Shown: positions 24,410-34,500 of the stretch, one piece after another | Position numbering within the stretch: the stretch's first letter is position 1 | Layout of the letters: each line of letters starts with the position of its first letter | Assembly (NCBI GenBank): GCA_009801015.1 | Contig: VHZZ01000051.1 | Coordinates: 137,183-201,182, forward strand | Origin: Silene noctiflora | Lineage: Eukaryota; Streptophyta; Magnoliopsida; Caryophyllales; Caryophyllaceae | Direction: 5' to 3' | DNA: 64,000 nucleotides | The notes under the pieces: model-generated | Told to the model about the DNA's origin: nothing | The model's input: the letters and a program-made list of their open reading frames with translations, nothing else | The model's database searches: none | Program-made: the position numbers and the translations under genes

Positions 24410-26946
24410 ATGGAAATGGAGAAGAAATTGTATGAAGCTGCCATCGAAGGCGACGTAGTAACCTTCAAAACCTTGATAACAAACGATCCATTAATACTCG
24501 ATAGAGTTTCCACCACTTTTTTCCACGAAACTCCTCTCCACGTCGCAATCCTACGTGGCCATGCAGACTTTGCAAGGGAAGTGCTAAGACACAACCCTCG
24601 ACTCATATCTGAGTCAGACACCCTCGGCCACTCACCCCTTCATCTCGCCTCTGCCAAGGGTGACCTTGACATAGTGCGAGATTTATTGCAAGTGGGGCAC
24701 AATCTCTGCCTTGCTCGCAGCAAGGCAGGGATGGTGCCCCTTCACCTTGCAATTATCAAGGGTGGCCGAGTTGAGGTGGTGGAAGAGTTGGTTCGAGCCT
24801 GTCCTGAGTCGATTTCGACGAGGATCGAAAAGGGTGACATGGGTTTGCACTTGTGTGTTAAGTTTGGCAATTTGGAGGCTTTGCAAGTGTTGGTCAATGA
24901 GGTGATGATGAGTGAAAATGAATTGTTAAATACAAGGAATGATGATGGCTATACTATCTTGCATTTGGCTGCTCTCTACAAAAATTTTGAGGTAAATTAA
25001 TGTAATTAATTTATTTAATGTTAATTTAATTACATTAAATAAAATGATTTTTTTTTCTTAAATTGTGATCAACTTTTGTTTATTTCAGGAAAAAAAAAAC
25101 TTTAATTTCNNNNNNNNNNNNNNNNNNNNNNNNNNNNNNNNNNNNNNNNNNNNNNNNNNNNNNNNNNNNNNNNNNNNNNNNNNNNNNNNNNNNNNNNNNN
25201 NNNNNNNNNNNNNNNNNNNNNNNNNNNNNNNNNNNNNNNNNNNNNNNNNNNNNNNNNNNNNNNNNNNNNNNNNNNNNNNNNNNNNNNNNNNNNNNNNNNN
25301 NNNNNNNNNNNNNNNNNNNNNNNNNNNNNNNNNNNNNNNNNNNNNNNNNNNNNNNNNNNNNNNNNNNNNNNNNNNNNNNNNNNNNNNNNNNNNNNNNNNN
25401 NNNNNNNNNNNNNNNNNNNNNNNNNNNNNNNNNCACTATCCGTCTTAAGCTTAAAACGAATAGTGGCCGTCTTAAATAAGAATTTGTGTTTAAAATAGAT
25501 AAACCATCTTAAAGAAGACCAGATGTTAAAAATATCACAAATTCTCATTGAAGACGGGCACTATCCGTCACAAGCTGAAGACGGATAGTGCCCCTCTCAC
25601 AATATGTAAATGGCACACTATCCATTTTCAGCTTGTGACAGATAGTGTCTGTTACAAGTAAGACGTGTTTTTTTGTAAGAAGATAGATGAAAATCATGAG
25701 TAACCTAACTATTGTACTTATCCAGCTAACCTTTGAAAAGTGTTGATCGAAAGATGTATCTTTCAAGGCAAAACGACGTGCTATCAACTTCAACCTTTTT
25801 TATTAAAATTCCTAACCTATTAATCATTCTAATCTCGTCTTTTTTTGCTTCTTAGTGGACCCATCACAAATTCTCGTTGAAGACGGACACTATCCGTCAT
25901 AAACTGAACACGGATAGTGCCCCTCTCACAGTATGCAAGTGACGGTATTTATGGGTTGTTTCATTTCTCCCCCACTTGCCCTCCCACCTGCCTTATTGTG
26001 AGATGGAATTTATCCGTCTTTAGCTTGTGACGGATAGTGTCTGTCACAAGTAAGACGCTTTGTAAAAATATTACCCCAATGCTTCATTACCTTACTAGCG
26101 AATTATGTGGGTCGAGTCGAGGAGTAATTGATTGTAATCGTCTAAATTGAGCCTTTGTGATGTATTATTTGAGTCGTTTTTGTTTTCGTGTTATTTTAGA
26201 TCATGAAGTACTTGATGTCAAGGCCAGAAATTGACCCTAACGCGGTGAACAACAATGGCCATACGGCATTAGATTTGGTCGAAAATTCTCCTCGAGATAT
26301 AAAAAGCCTTGAGATAATCAATTTCATGTTACAATCGAATGCACAAAGAGCTAGATACAACGCTTCTTCATTCGTAATTCAACCAAAATCGTCACCAAAT
26401 TCCTTAGGAAAAATCGATACAAGGGAACTTCCTAGACAAGTGTCCAAGAAATCCTGGAAAAAATTCTTCACCTTTGACAATACCCGGTTAGAACAACACC
26501 GAGGAGCACTGCTAATTGTCACAGCTATAATAGCTGCAGCATCAGCAGTGCCCATTATTAACATGAATACCAATGGACCCGATTTGACCGATAATTACTC
26601 AACATTTTCACTAACATTTGTACCGGTTTCGGCCCTTTTAGTCCTATTGGTAAGTGGATTTTCCCTTAAGAACAAATTTTGTGTATGGATTGTACTACAA
26701 CTTATGTACACATCAATCGGGTTCTTGGCGGAGAATTTTCTCGGATCAATGATCTCAAACGAGAGTCGATACACAAGAATCGATGCACCTACGCTTGTTT
26801 CCGTGTTGATCTTGTTCGGGTTGCTGCTGATGCTCTCGGCACTTAATCTTATTAGGCTAATTGTATGGATTGTGAGTAGCATCAAAGCTTGCATTAAGAG
26901 AAGGAAGTTGCGAGGTCGGAGTCCTAATGCTTTGTCAAATGCTTGA
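24410..26946 (+). CDS. Ankyrin-repeat membrane protein of the PGG-domain (ITN1/ACD6-like) family
   Basis: Two exons, 24410-24991 and 26200-26946, splice in phase 0 to 442 residues. Six ankyrin units are seen, starting near residues 39, 73, 107, 141, 178 and 213 with TPLHVAI, SPLHLAS, VPLHLAI, MGLHLCV, TILHLAA and TALDLVE cores. The intron falls inside unit 5, and direct splicing completes that unit, so no exon needs to hide in the gap. The C-terminal part has four hydrophobic segments (about 295-315, 331-350, 355-373, 390-420) after an EQHRGALLIV entry, as in PGG-domain proteins, but the PGG tripeptide is replaced by TNGPD. Relatives act in stress, salt and defence signalling at membranes (family knowledge); the exact role here is unknown. 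The start is the first ATG in frame. Confidence 0.88.
25110..25433. other. Assembly gap (324 N) in ankyrin-gene intron
   Basis: The N run lies in the intron between the two ankyrin exons. Sequence directly after it (25434 onward, CACTATCCGTCTTAAGCTTA) belongs to the GACGGATA-type MITE family, so the gap probably fell in a hairpin repeat that resisted assembly. Confidence 0.95.
25434..25665. mobile_element. MITE copies of the CACTATCCGTC/GACGGATAGTG family (ankyrin intron)
   Basis: A partial copy follows the gap. A second, more complete copy runs from about 25539 (CACAAATTCTCATTGAAGAC) to 25665 (ending in ACAAGTAAGACG). Its arms carry CACTATCCGTCACAAGCTGA and, inverted, TTCAGCTTGTGACAGATAGT. 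There is no coding capacity. It belongs with copies at 25865-26055 and 31125-31315. Confidence 0.7.
25865..26055. mobile_element. MITE copy of the same family (ankyrin intron)
   Basis: It begins CACAAATTCTCGTTGAAGAC and GGACACTATCCGTC, and ends with TTAGCTTGTGACGGATAGTG followed by TCTGTCACAAGTAAGACG. The two arms pair as inverted repeats around a core of about 80 bases. The copy lies about 145 bases before the acceptor of ankyrin exon 2. Confidence 0.75.
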
Positions 26947-27228
26947 AAGTCAACGGATGCTGTGTTTTGTTCGATTTACGACGGTCTCTCATTAATGTTA
27001 GTGAGAGAACTCTTTCATAAATAGGCACGGTATAGTTATTTTTTTATTAATTTTATATGTAAAGTTTGTGTTCTACAATTTTTTTTCTTTTGTTAATATT
27101 TGCATACCTTGTCTTTATTCTTTTAAATTAAGGAGTAATAATAAAAGATTTTTCTGTAGTTTACTTCCATTAACCCATTTATTATGACACTCACATAAAC
27201 TTATAAGTGGTGGGTCAATCATGGTGGT

Positions 27229-27471
27229 CGCGCAGGCAGAGCCGGTTCTAGAATTTGATGGAGGGGTGCGTAAAAAATTTTATATAACATTAAATAAAAA
27301 TTGTTCAATACAAGGATAGAACCCATGACCTCTAACTAAGAAATAGTCTTAAAAACCACTAGACCCACATAACTTATGTGTTACTTTACTAAAGAATACT
27401 GTATTTATTTTTCGGGAAAGGGGTGCAGATGAACCCCCTGCACCCCCGCCAGAACCGCCATTGCGCGCAGG
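27229..27471. mobile_element. hAT-like non-autonomous element with perfect 8-bp target duplication
   Basis: The element is 27237-27463 (227 bases). Its left end CAGAGCCGGTTCTAG matches the reverse complement of its right end, CAATGGCGGTTCTGG. Direct repeats CGCGCAGG flank it exactly, at 27229-27236 and 27464-27471. An 8-bp target duplication and CA-starting short inverted repeats fit the hAT superfamily. No transposase is encoded. Confidence 0.8.
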
Positions 27472-27873
27472 GATCGGGTGAAGGGAGGAAGGGGCGTGTC
27501 TTGGCAGTTCTAGGGATGAAGGGAGTAAGTTGAAATTGAATGTATTTGTGTTAAAGCGAAAAGGGTAAATTGGTCATTTACATTCATAAAATGTAAAACC
27601 CGTCAAAAATGATCTAAAATACTATACCAGTCAATGCAAATGATCTAAAACTTAATTGCATTTCAAATCAGGTGATCAGAAGTTCATAACAACACCCGAT
27701 ACCCGATAATAACGTACTCATTTCAATATAATCAACTCACATAACGAGTGACAAAGTACATTTCGTCACGACGGTTATCCTTGGCAGCTGAGGAATCACA
27801 TTCCCTTGTACTGCAAAAGCTCTCTACATGAAACACCCAAATGGATAAGAGCAACCGAACACAAGTTCAGACC

Positions 27874-27963
27874 CACGTGACACTCACGTGCTAATACCAG
27901 ACACACCCCCAAAAATAAAGGAACATCCTAAAAAGTAAAAACCCTAACAATTACCGACACGTG
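27874..27963 (+). promoter_or_regulatory. Cluster of three CACGTG (G-box/ABRE-type) motifs
   Basis: CACGTG occurs at 27874-27879, 27885-27890 and 27958-27963; the last is the centre of the 10-base palindrome GACACGTGTC. They lie about 500-590 bases before the carrier start codon. bZIP and bHLH factors bind this core in plants (established knowledge); use at this promoter is inferred. Confidence 0.55.
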
Positions 27964-28466
27964 TCAGTTCCCAACTCATCCCCTTTTTCCCCAAATCCCT
28001 AAATTTCCTAAACCCCCAATTCTGTTCTTTTCACTCTACTCCTCCACTCTTCCTCCATTTTCCACCCAATTTTCCCCAAATTTCATCCCTAAATTATCAT
28101 AAAGTTTCAATCTTTTTTAACTTTAACATGATAATCTTAACCTAATTTTGTTTATTACTAAAAAATCAGCTTTTTTATTTTAATTTTGATCAGAAATGCT
28201 TGACTTTTCTTTTGTTTATATCTTTTATTCTAAAATCTGGGTTCGTAAACGTAAAAAAATCCCATCTTTTTAAGATTTTCACTAATCCCATCATCAAATC
28301 TTTCCATTTTTGTATATAATTAATCACTTTTTTAATTTTTGTTTAATTAATCATTGTATATAATCTTGTGTTTGTTTTGTTGGGTTTTTGTTTGTTTTGT
28401 TTAATTTTTGTAAATTAAATTGTAAATCCAAAATCCCCAAAAAAAAAAAAAAAAATCATCAAAAAA

Positions 28467-29528
28467 ATGAGTTTAAGAACAGCAGCAGAAGAATCCCATG
28501 AACAAATCCAACTTCCAGCTGAAATTAATTGGGAAATGCTTGATAAATCGAAATTCTTCATCCTAGGAGCAGCCCTTTTTTCCGGCGTATCGGCGGCGTT
28601 ATACCCGGTAGTAGTTCTCAAGACCCGACAACAAGTTACAGTTGCAGCCCAGCTACAAAGATCAAGTTTCGGAACCGCGTACAATTTGGTCCGAAACGAG
28701 GGGTTTAGAGCATTATACAGAGGGTTTGGGACGTCTTTGACAGGCACAATTCCTGCTAGAGCGCTTTATATGACTGCGTTAGAGGTTACTAAATCAAGTG
28801 TGGGGTCCGCCACCCTTGGGCTTGGTGTCCCAGAGCCGACCGCAGCGACACTTGCTAATGCTGCAGCAGGGGTGTCGGCTGCCGTAGCGGCTCAGCTGGT
28901 CTGGACCCCTGTTGATGTGGTGAGCCAGAGACTCATGGTTCAGGATCACCACATCAACAACAACAACAACACTAACAATAACAACAAAGTTAAGTATGTT
29001 AATGGTGCTGATGCTTTTAAAAAGATCGCAAAAGTCGACGGTTTAAGAGGATTATATAGAGGGTTTGGGATTTCGATACTAACTTATGCTCCGTCTAATG
29101 CTGTCTGGTGGGCATCTTATTCTGTTGTGCAGCGTTTAATTTGGGGTGGAATCGGTTGCTACCATTGCAAAAACCAGGATACAGGCAATGGCGGGTATAG
29201 GCCGAGTTCAAAGGCGGTAATGGCGGTCCAAGGAGTGAGTGCTGCCATGGCAGGTGGTGTATCAGCTTTGATTACAATGCCATTGGATACTATTAAGACT
29301 CGACTGCAAGTGTTGGACAGTGAGGAGAATGGGAATGGGCGCAGTACTGGTAGGGGTCCGACAGTGGTTCAGACAGTTAGGAATTTAGTCCGAGAAGGCG
29401 GGTGGACGGCTTGTTATCGTGGGTTAGGACCGAGATGGGCGTCTATGTCGATGTCAGCCACGACTATGATCACAACTTATGAGTTTCTTAAACGACTCTC
29501 TGCTAAGACACAAGAGGGTGTCACCTAG
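28467..29528 (+). CDS. Mitochondrial carrier protein, SLC25A44-like (similar to Arabidopsis AT1G72820)
   Basis: A single uninterrupted frame of 353 residues with three mitochondrial-carrier repeats. Signature helices end in YPVVVLKTR (residues 46-54), WTPVDVVSQ (146-154) and MPLDTIKTR (271-279). The second parts of the repeats carry GFRALYRGFG (79-88), GLRGLYRGFG (192-201) and WTACYRGLGPRW (313-324). Carriers of this type sit in the inner mitochondrial membrane; mammalian SLC25A44 moves branched-chain amino acids, but the substrate of the plant clade is not settled. The first signature lacks the usual acidic residue (V in place of D/E), which is also seen in its plant relatives as I recall them. 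An Asn-rich insertion (residues 163-173) comes from an AAC microsatellite. Start: first ATG, after an A-rich leader. Confidence 0.93.
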   Translation: MSLRTAAEESHEQIQLPAEINWEMLDKSKFFILGAALFSGVSAALYPVVVLKTRQQVTVAAQLQRSSFGTAYNLVRNEGFRALYRGFGTSLTGTIPARALYMTALEVTKSSVGSATLGLGVPEPTAATLANAAAGVSAAVAAQLVWTPVDVVSQRLMVQDHHINNNNNTNNNNKVKYVNGADAFKKIAKVDGLRGLYRGFGISILTYAPSNAVWWASYSVVQRLIWGGIGCYHCKNQDTGNGGYRPSSKAVMAVQGVSAAMAGGVSALITMPLDTIKTRLQVLDSEENGNGRSTGRGPTVVQTVRNLVREGGWTACYRGLGPRWASMSMSATTMITTYEFLKRLSAKTQEGVT

Positions 29529-29901
29529 GTTTTTCCGTTGGTTGGTCTTACTTGAGACGGTCTCACTTAGGATGAAATGAAATCAAATGTAGTGACATAA
29601 ATAAGTGTTGTTTATTTTTCGTTCCGATTTCGTTGTTTGAAATCATCCTTTGGAATGAGATGCAATGTTATTACATTGTGCATATGTATAGCCATTTGGT
29701 TTGTTTTCGGCCTTTGTTATCATTGCGTTTAACCAAAATTCTTGTCTAAAACCGTCGCAACTCCCGTGGATAAAACATAGGAGTTGAAACTTATGTAAAG
29801 CAGCGTTATACCAGTAAATTATAAATCACAGTCTGTTTTACTCGTTATTTATCTAAAACCGTCCTACAGGGAGAACGTAAACCAGATTTAGTTATTCGGA
29901 A

Positions 29902-30333
29902 AATGCACGCGGTGTCCTTGAGGTTTGTTTTTTTGCCCGAAATACCCAATTTTTTTATCCGGAAACTTTAAGAAGCCATAATTCGTGTTTACGAGTTCAA
30001 AAAGTGATAATTTTTTTTTTTTCAATTTGATCATCTTTCCGAGAACTACGACCTGAGAAAAAAAGTTGTTGAGTTTTCGTGACCAAGAGATATGGTCATT
30101 CAAAATTTGTTCATCAAAAAAACTTCGACACGCAATAACTCCTAGCCACGGGATCCAAATATGATAATTTTTTTTTTCAAATCGTAGTTTTCGGAAAGAT
30201 GATCGATTTGAAAAAAAAAAATTTACCACTTTTTGAAATCGTAAACACGAGTTATAGCCTCTTAACGTTTCTTGGATCAAAAAATTGGATATTTCGGACA
30301 AAATATCAAACCTCAAAGGCACCGCGTCCATTT
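29902..30333. mobile_element. Foldback element, copy 1
   Basis: The arms are long inverted repeats: AATGCACGCGGTGTCCTTGA at the left is mirrored by CCTCAAAGGCACCGCGTCCA at the right. Inner arm segments also pair (CCGAAATACCCAATT with AATTGGATATTTCGG; CGTGTTTACGAG with CGTAAACACGAG). The element is about 432 bases, A/T-rich and non-coding, and resembles copy 2 downstream. Confidence 0.75.
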
Positions 30334-30583
30334 TTTTTTATGTCCAAGGTGGTGTCTTATCTCAATTAGGATTGGATTATTTAAAGTTTAATTTTAATAA
30401 TATTGAATCCTTTTGGCCAATAACATAATGAAGGAATCTATCAATCTACCACCACGTTCTAGTCATTACACCTCAACTAATAATATAATAATCGGTTATC
30501 GTAAAATGGGTCGTAGGGTATACACGGTCTTATTTGAGTTTTTTTGTTTACATTAACAAGGGTTCAATGAATATAAGTAGGAA

Positions 30584-31024
30584 AAATGCACATGGTACCG
30601 TTTAAGTTTGACATTTTTCCCGAAATATCCAATTTTTTGTTCCGGAAAACTTTAAGAGCTCATAACTCGTGTTTACCAGTTCATAATTTTACGATTTTTG
30701 TTTTTCAAATTGATATCTTTCACAGTACTACGAGTTGAAAAAAAAATTGTCGAGTTCCGAGCTCGTGACAAAGCGATATGGTCATTCAAAGTTTCTTCAG
30801 TCAAAAAAACTTTGACATACAAAAACTCCTAACCACGGGATCCAAATACGACAATTTTTTTTTTCAAATCATAATTCTCAGAAAGATGATCGATTTGAAA
30901 AAAAAAATTGTCACTTTCTGAACTCGTAAACACGAATTATGACTTATGACCTCTTAAAGTTTTCCGGAACAAAAAATTGGGTATTTCAGGCAAATTGGCA
31001 AACTTCAGAGGTACCGCGTGCATT
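30584..31024. mobile_element. Foldback element, copy 2
   Basis: This copy has the same structure and internal order as the element at 29902-30333. The ends are AAATGCACATGGTACCG and AGAGGTACCGCGTGCATT. Shared inner blocks include ACTCCTA(G/A)CCACGGGATCC and GAAAGATGATCGATTTGAAA. About 250 bases of unrelated sequence separate the copies, so this is two insertions or a duplication. Confidence 0.75.
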
Positions 31025-31115
31025 ATCCATATAAAGTATGAATCGAAAAAGCACTAGTATAGTGAAATTTATTGACCATACAGCATTGCCAGATGGATAT
31101 TGTAAGATAAATAGA

Positions 31116-31324
31116 TTCACAAATCACAAATTCTCGTTGAAGACGGGCATATTCGTCACAAGCTGAAGACGGGTCAAGTAATACCCAAGTAGGTAGATAA
31201 GACAAAAGCGGAATGCCTAGGGAGTAGTATTCTGCTTTTGTCTTATCTATCCATTTGGATATTACTTGACCCGTCTTCAGCTTTTGACGGATACGACCGT
31301 GTTCAATGAGACTTGTTCACAAAT
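31116..31324. mobile_element. Hairpin MITE with 9-bp target duplication (Mutator-like)
   Basis: The element is 31125-31315, flanked by TTCACAAAT at 31116-31124 and 31316-31324. The arms CGTCACAAGCTGAAGACGGG and CCCGTCTTCAGCTTTTGACG pair, and pairing continues inward through GTAGATAAGACAAAAGC against GCTTTTGTCTTATCTAT, making a near-complete hairpin. A 9-bp duplication points to a Mutator-type origin (inference). Confidence 0.75.
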
Positions 31325-31580
31325 AAGGCAATGATACAAAAATGTGTAGTTAGCTCTTGGTACGAACTTTTTCTTACTTCCACAGAAGCATAATCTCTTT
31401 TTCTGGTCCAAGTTCGATTTTCGAATAAGACATCATTAGCAGTTTAGCATGCTAATAGTTATCAAGTAACCGAGAACATAGAACCTACTAACAAGTTCCA
31501 AAAACATTCACAGATAATGAACAGAAGAAGCCACATAATCAATGAGTTACCAAACCCGGAGAAAGGGAAATTGAGCAATG

Positions 31581-34500
31581 TCATGGCCGAGTCTTCTTAC
31601 TGATAGTGCAGGAAGGACATTTGTACTGCTTAATGTGTTCAGCGCGTGCTGGTGTAATCTTGACACACTTGCCATGGAACCAGGTTTCGCAGATATCACA
31701 ACATATCCAGAACTCGTTAGATGAGTAGTTGTCGCCACAGGCCCCACATAGAGTATCACCATTCTCTTCGTCTTCTTCTTCCTCTTCTTCCTTCTGTTGA
31801 ACTGGCTTTGCCTGCTTGACCTGCATTCCAGGATGCTGCTTTCATCGTCCCATGCACAAAGAATGAGCAAGATTGAAATGTTTTGAAGATAATCCAAGAA
31901 ACCATATAATGCACAGAATATATAAGTAGGGAAAGAAATAAGACGGTGAAACTATTGCGTGGTTTGGTGTTCAAATCGGTTCTGAGAACATAATCGAGTG
32001 GGTAGAAGAATGCTACCCACTTTAGCAATCTAGTTAGCGACTAAACTTTGTACCAGGTCGAATGATTTGGGTTGAGTTTCAACCGAACGAACCCTGAACC
32101 ACGCGACCGTGATATCAACAGTATTGGTCGAGTATCAGTTGTACTAGACATGAGTCATGACTCGTGTGTCAACCATGTATCGGGTCTGTTGGTCAAATAT
32201 CGACCAAGAATCACCACCATGACACCAAAGCGAACAAAGCCAGATAAGGCAACAAAGTCTAGTTTTTACCGAATTTGAATGTGATTTTGATTTAGTGCTG
32301 CTGTGCTGTGAGACTTTAGACCTCTCCACTTGTTTCCTAGCTTTGCCAGTCACAGCTTCATATACAGTCGGAAGATCATTTATCATATTGAACAGCCGCC
32401 TCCTACATCAAAAAAATATGAGAAGTCAAAAAGACCACACTTTGGTTAGAGTAACACCTGCACACAAGTTATCATAAAAGCAAGTAATATAAATGACCGA
32501 GGAATCCCCTAACTTCTGGTCATAAGCGGAGAAATTTGGACAGCAACCTACAGTAAACAAAATTCGTAAACCTCTTCATTTTGCCAATAGACTGCTGATT
32601 GACCCCTTCATGAATGCTAACCAATGTTACTCCAACAAAGATAATGTCGAACACAGCAATTTTCTGAAACATACTTATGTTTTCTCCTTAAATGAAGTGT
32701 TGTGTCATAGTATCAGACAAGTGACCCGTAGATGAAAAAAAGGAGTTAAACAAACATCGGTGATCCAAACAAACAAAATGTGGTGATTAGCATTGCCTCA
32801 TAATTATCACGCAAAGATTAACACGCTAAATTTTCAGGCAAAAAGTCTTGTATGGACCACATTACTATTTATGACTCTCCTCACAGTCTGACGCTTGGCC
32901 AACACTGTTAGCCGTAAAAGCCAGAAGATGTATTTTTAATTCTCAACAATATAAAGCCAGGGCACTAAAACCAATTCCGCTTAGATTATGACAAAAACAT
33001 ACTTCATGATCATGATATAACACTCATAAAATAGTCAGATTACAACCATCGCAAGAGTTCATGAGGAAGTGGCAGGTCCTATTGAAAAATAAAACGGACA
33101 AGAGATAACTTGAAGGCCATATGGACCATTGATATCAGCCTGGTGTTAATGACTACTCAAGCACTGAAGCACACACAGACTGTAAGACTTACATACGCTA
33201 TATACCTGTCAGCTTTATCAAAGCCAAATCTAGCCCCAAAATAAAATGCAACGGACAGCAACCAGGAATCACTGTGGGCAGCAACCAAAGCTATCCAATC
33301 CTTCTTGTTCATCCCATCCCTTGCAAAGTTTATGCCCAGTGAAGGCTCTGGGAGCTCAGGAGGGACCTCGTCAGCGGGTAGATTGACCTCCCATTGCTCA
33401 CTTGGGAACCCGTACAGGCATAGATTTTCTTTCTCTGTAATACAAGAAACTTAAACTAGTGATTTGAAGGATTACAGATGAAAATAAGAAATGAAAATAA
33501 AGAGCAGTTAAAATAGAAATTAGACCAGAAAATACGATAGAAGAGAAACAAAGATACAAGAAAGTACAAGTTATTGGCAATATTATCGTGAAAGTATCGT
33601 GCTATAAAAAACATGGACAGCATACATTCATGACTCTAAAGTTAACTGATATACAAAAAGAACGTATGACAAAAGTAAGAACTACTCTCTTTCAGATAAT
33701 TTCCGGTAAAAGGATCCTTCAAATCTATGCAGGTGAATTCACAATGACATGAATCCACAAAAAGGGTCTGCCAAGGGTAAAGTGAACAATTAGACGCACG
33801 TATAAAACAAGATTACCACACAAAGATCATTCTAACAGACCCAAATGCTGATTACTAATGCTATATTAAGGAAAGAAGCTCAAAATGCATTTCTGCCGAT
33901 AGACATGCACTAGTAATGAAGGAGAGAAAACGTATAAAAGAAACACGACATCACAACCCTATTTATATGAGACACTAGCAAAAATCACCCAAAAATGTCA
34001 TTCCAACAAGAAACCTTGCAATGTAACACAAGAAGTAGATGATATACAAATCAACATCAAGTAAATAGAGCAGCCTCACCGTTGAAATAATAGACACTAA
34101 CCAAACCTCTCAACAGCACAAGACACTCACTATATAACAACTTACCATGTTCGACTTTCATGACACACAAAGCATTAAGACAGGATCCCAGTTCAAATCT
34201 CATTTACTAATCAAGAAAATGTCGCCACCTTGTGCACGGTTCTTCCACCATAAGTATACCAATTTGAGTGATTTGCAGGAATTAAACATTGTTCAACAAA
34301 CACATCTGAATGTAATGTATGGAGTCACATCACTCAACAAAGTTCAAACAAGCTAAACCCCAATTTTTCCTACAAAACTTGAAAACTCCATCACCTTCCA
34401 ACATTACATATATCATGTCAACAAACATCATACATTCATACTCCACAAACTAAGAAATTAGTATCTCTTTTAAGCAAATGCAAACTTAATACAATTAACT

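Larger units (their letters stand above)
26947..28466 (+). other. Intergenic region between ankyrin and carrier genes
   Basis: This region holds the ankyrin 3'UTR (with a GACGGTCTCTCATTAATGTT-type repeat near 26982), a hAT-like element at 27237-27463, three CACGTG boxes at 27874-27963 and a pyrimidine-rich stretch at about 28010-28080, which is likely promoter and leader of the carrier gene. No other coding sequence is supported. Confidence 0.7.
29529..31580. other. Intergenic region filled with foldback repeats
   Basis: Between the convergent carrier and ALFIN genes lie the carrier 3'UTR (with a GAGACGGTCTCACTTAGG motif at 29553), two foldback elements (29902-30333 and 30584-31024) and a hairpin MITE (31125-31315). 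No real coding sequence was found; one 147-codon frame on the minus strand is repeat-derived. Confidence 0.75.

Noticed and set aside
25065-25548. Reading frames spanning the second N run
   Set aside because: Artefacts of N in the ankyrin intron; direct splicing of the two exons already completes ankyrin unit 5.
29888-30331. 147-codon minus-strand reading frame
   Set aside because: It coincides with foldback element copy 1, and the codons come from its inverted arms; no family signal.
31547-32028. Two minus-strand frames of 90-116 codons overlapping the ALFIN PHD exon
   Set aside because: They are in the wrong frames; the PHD Cys/His pattern exists only in the frame ending at 31581.
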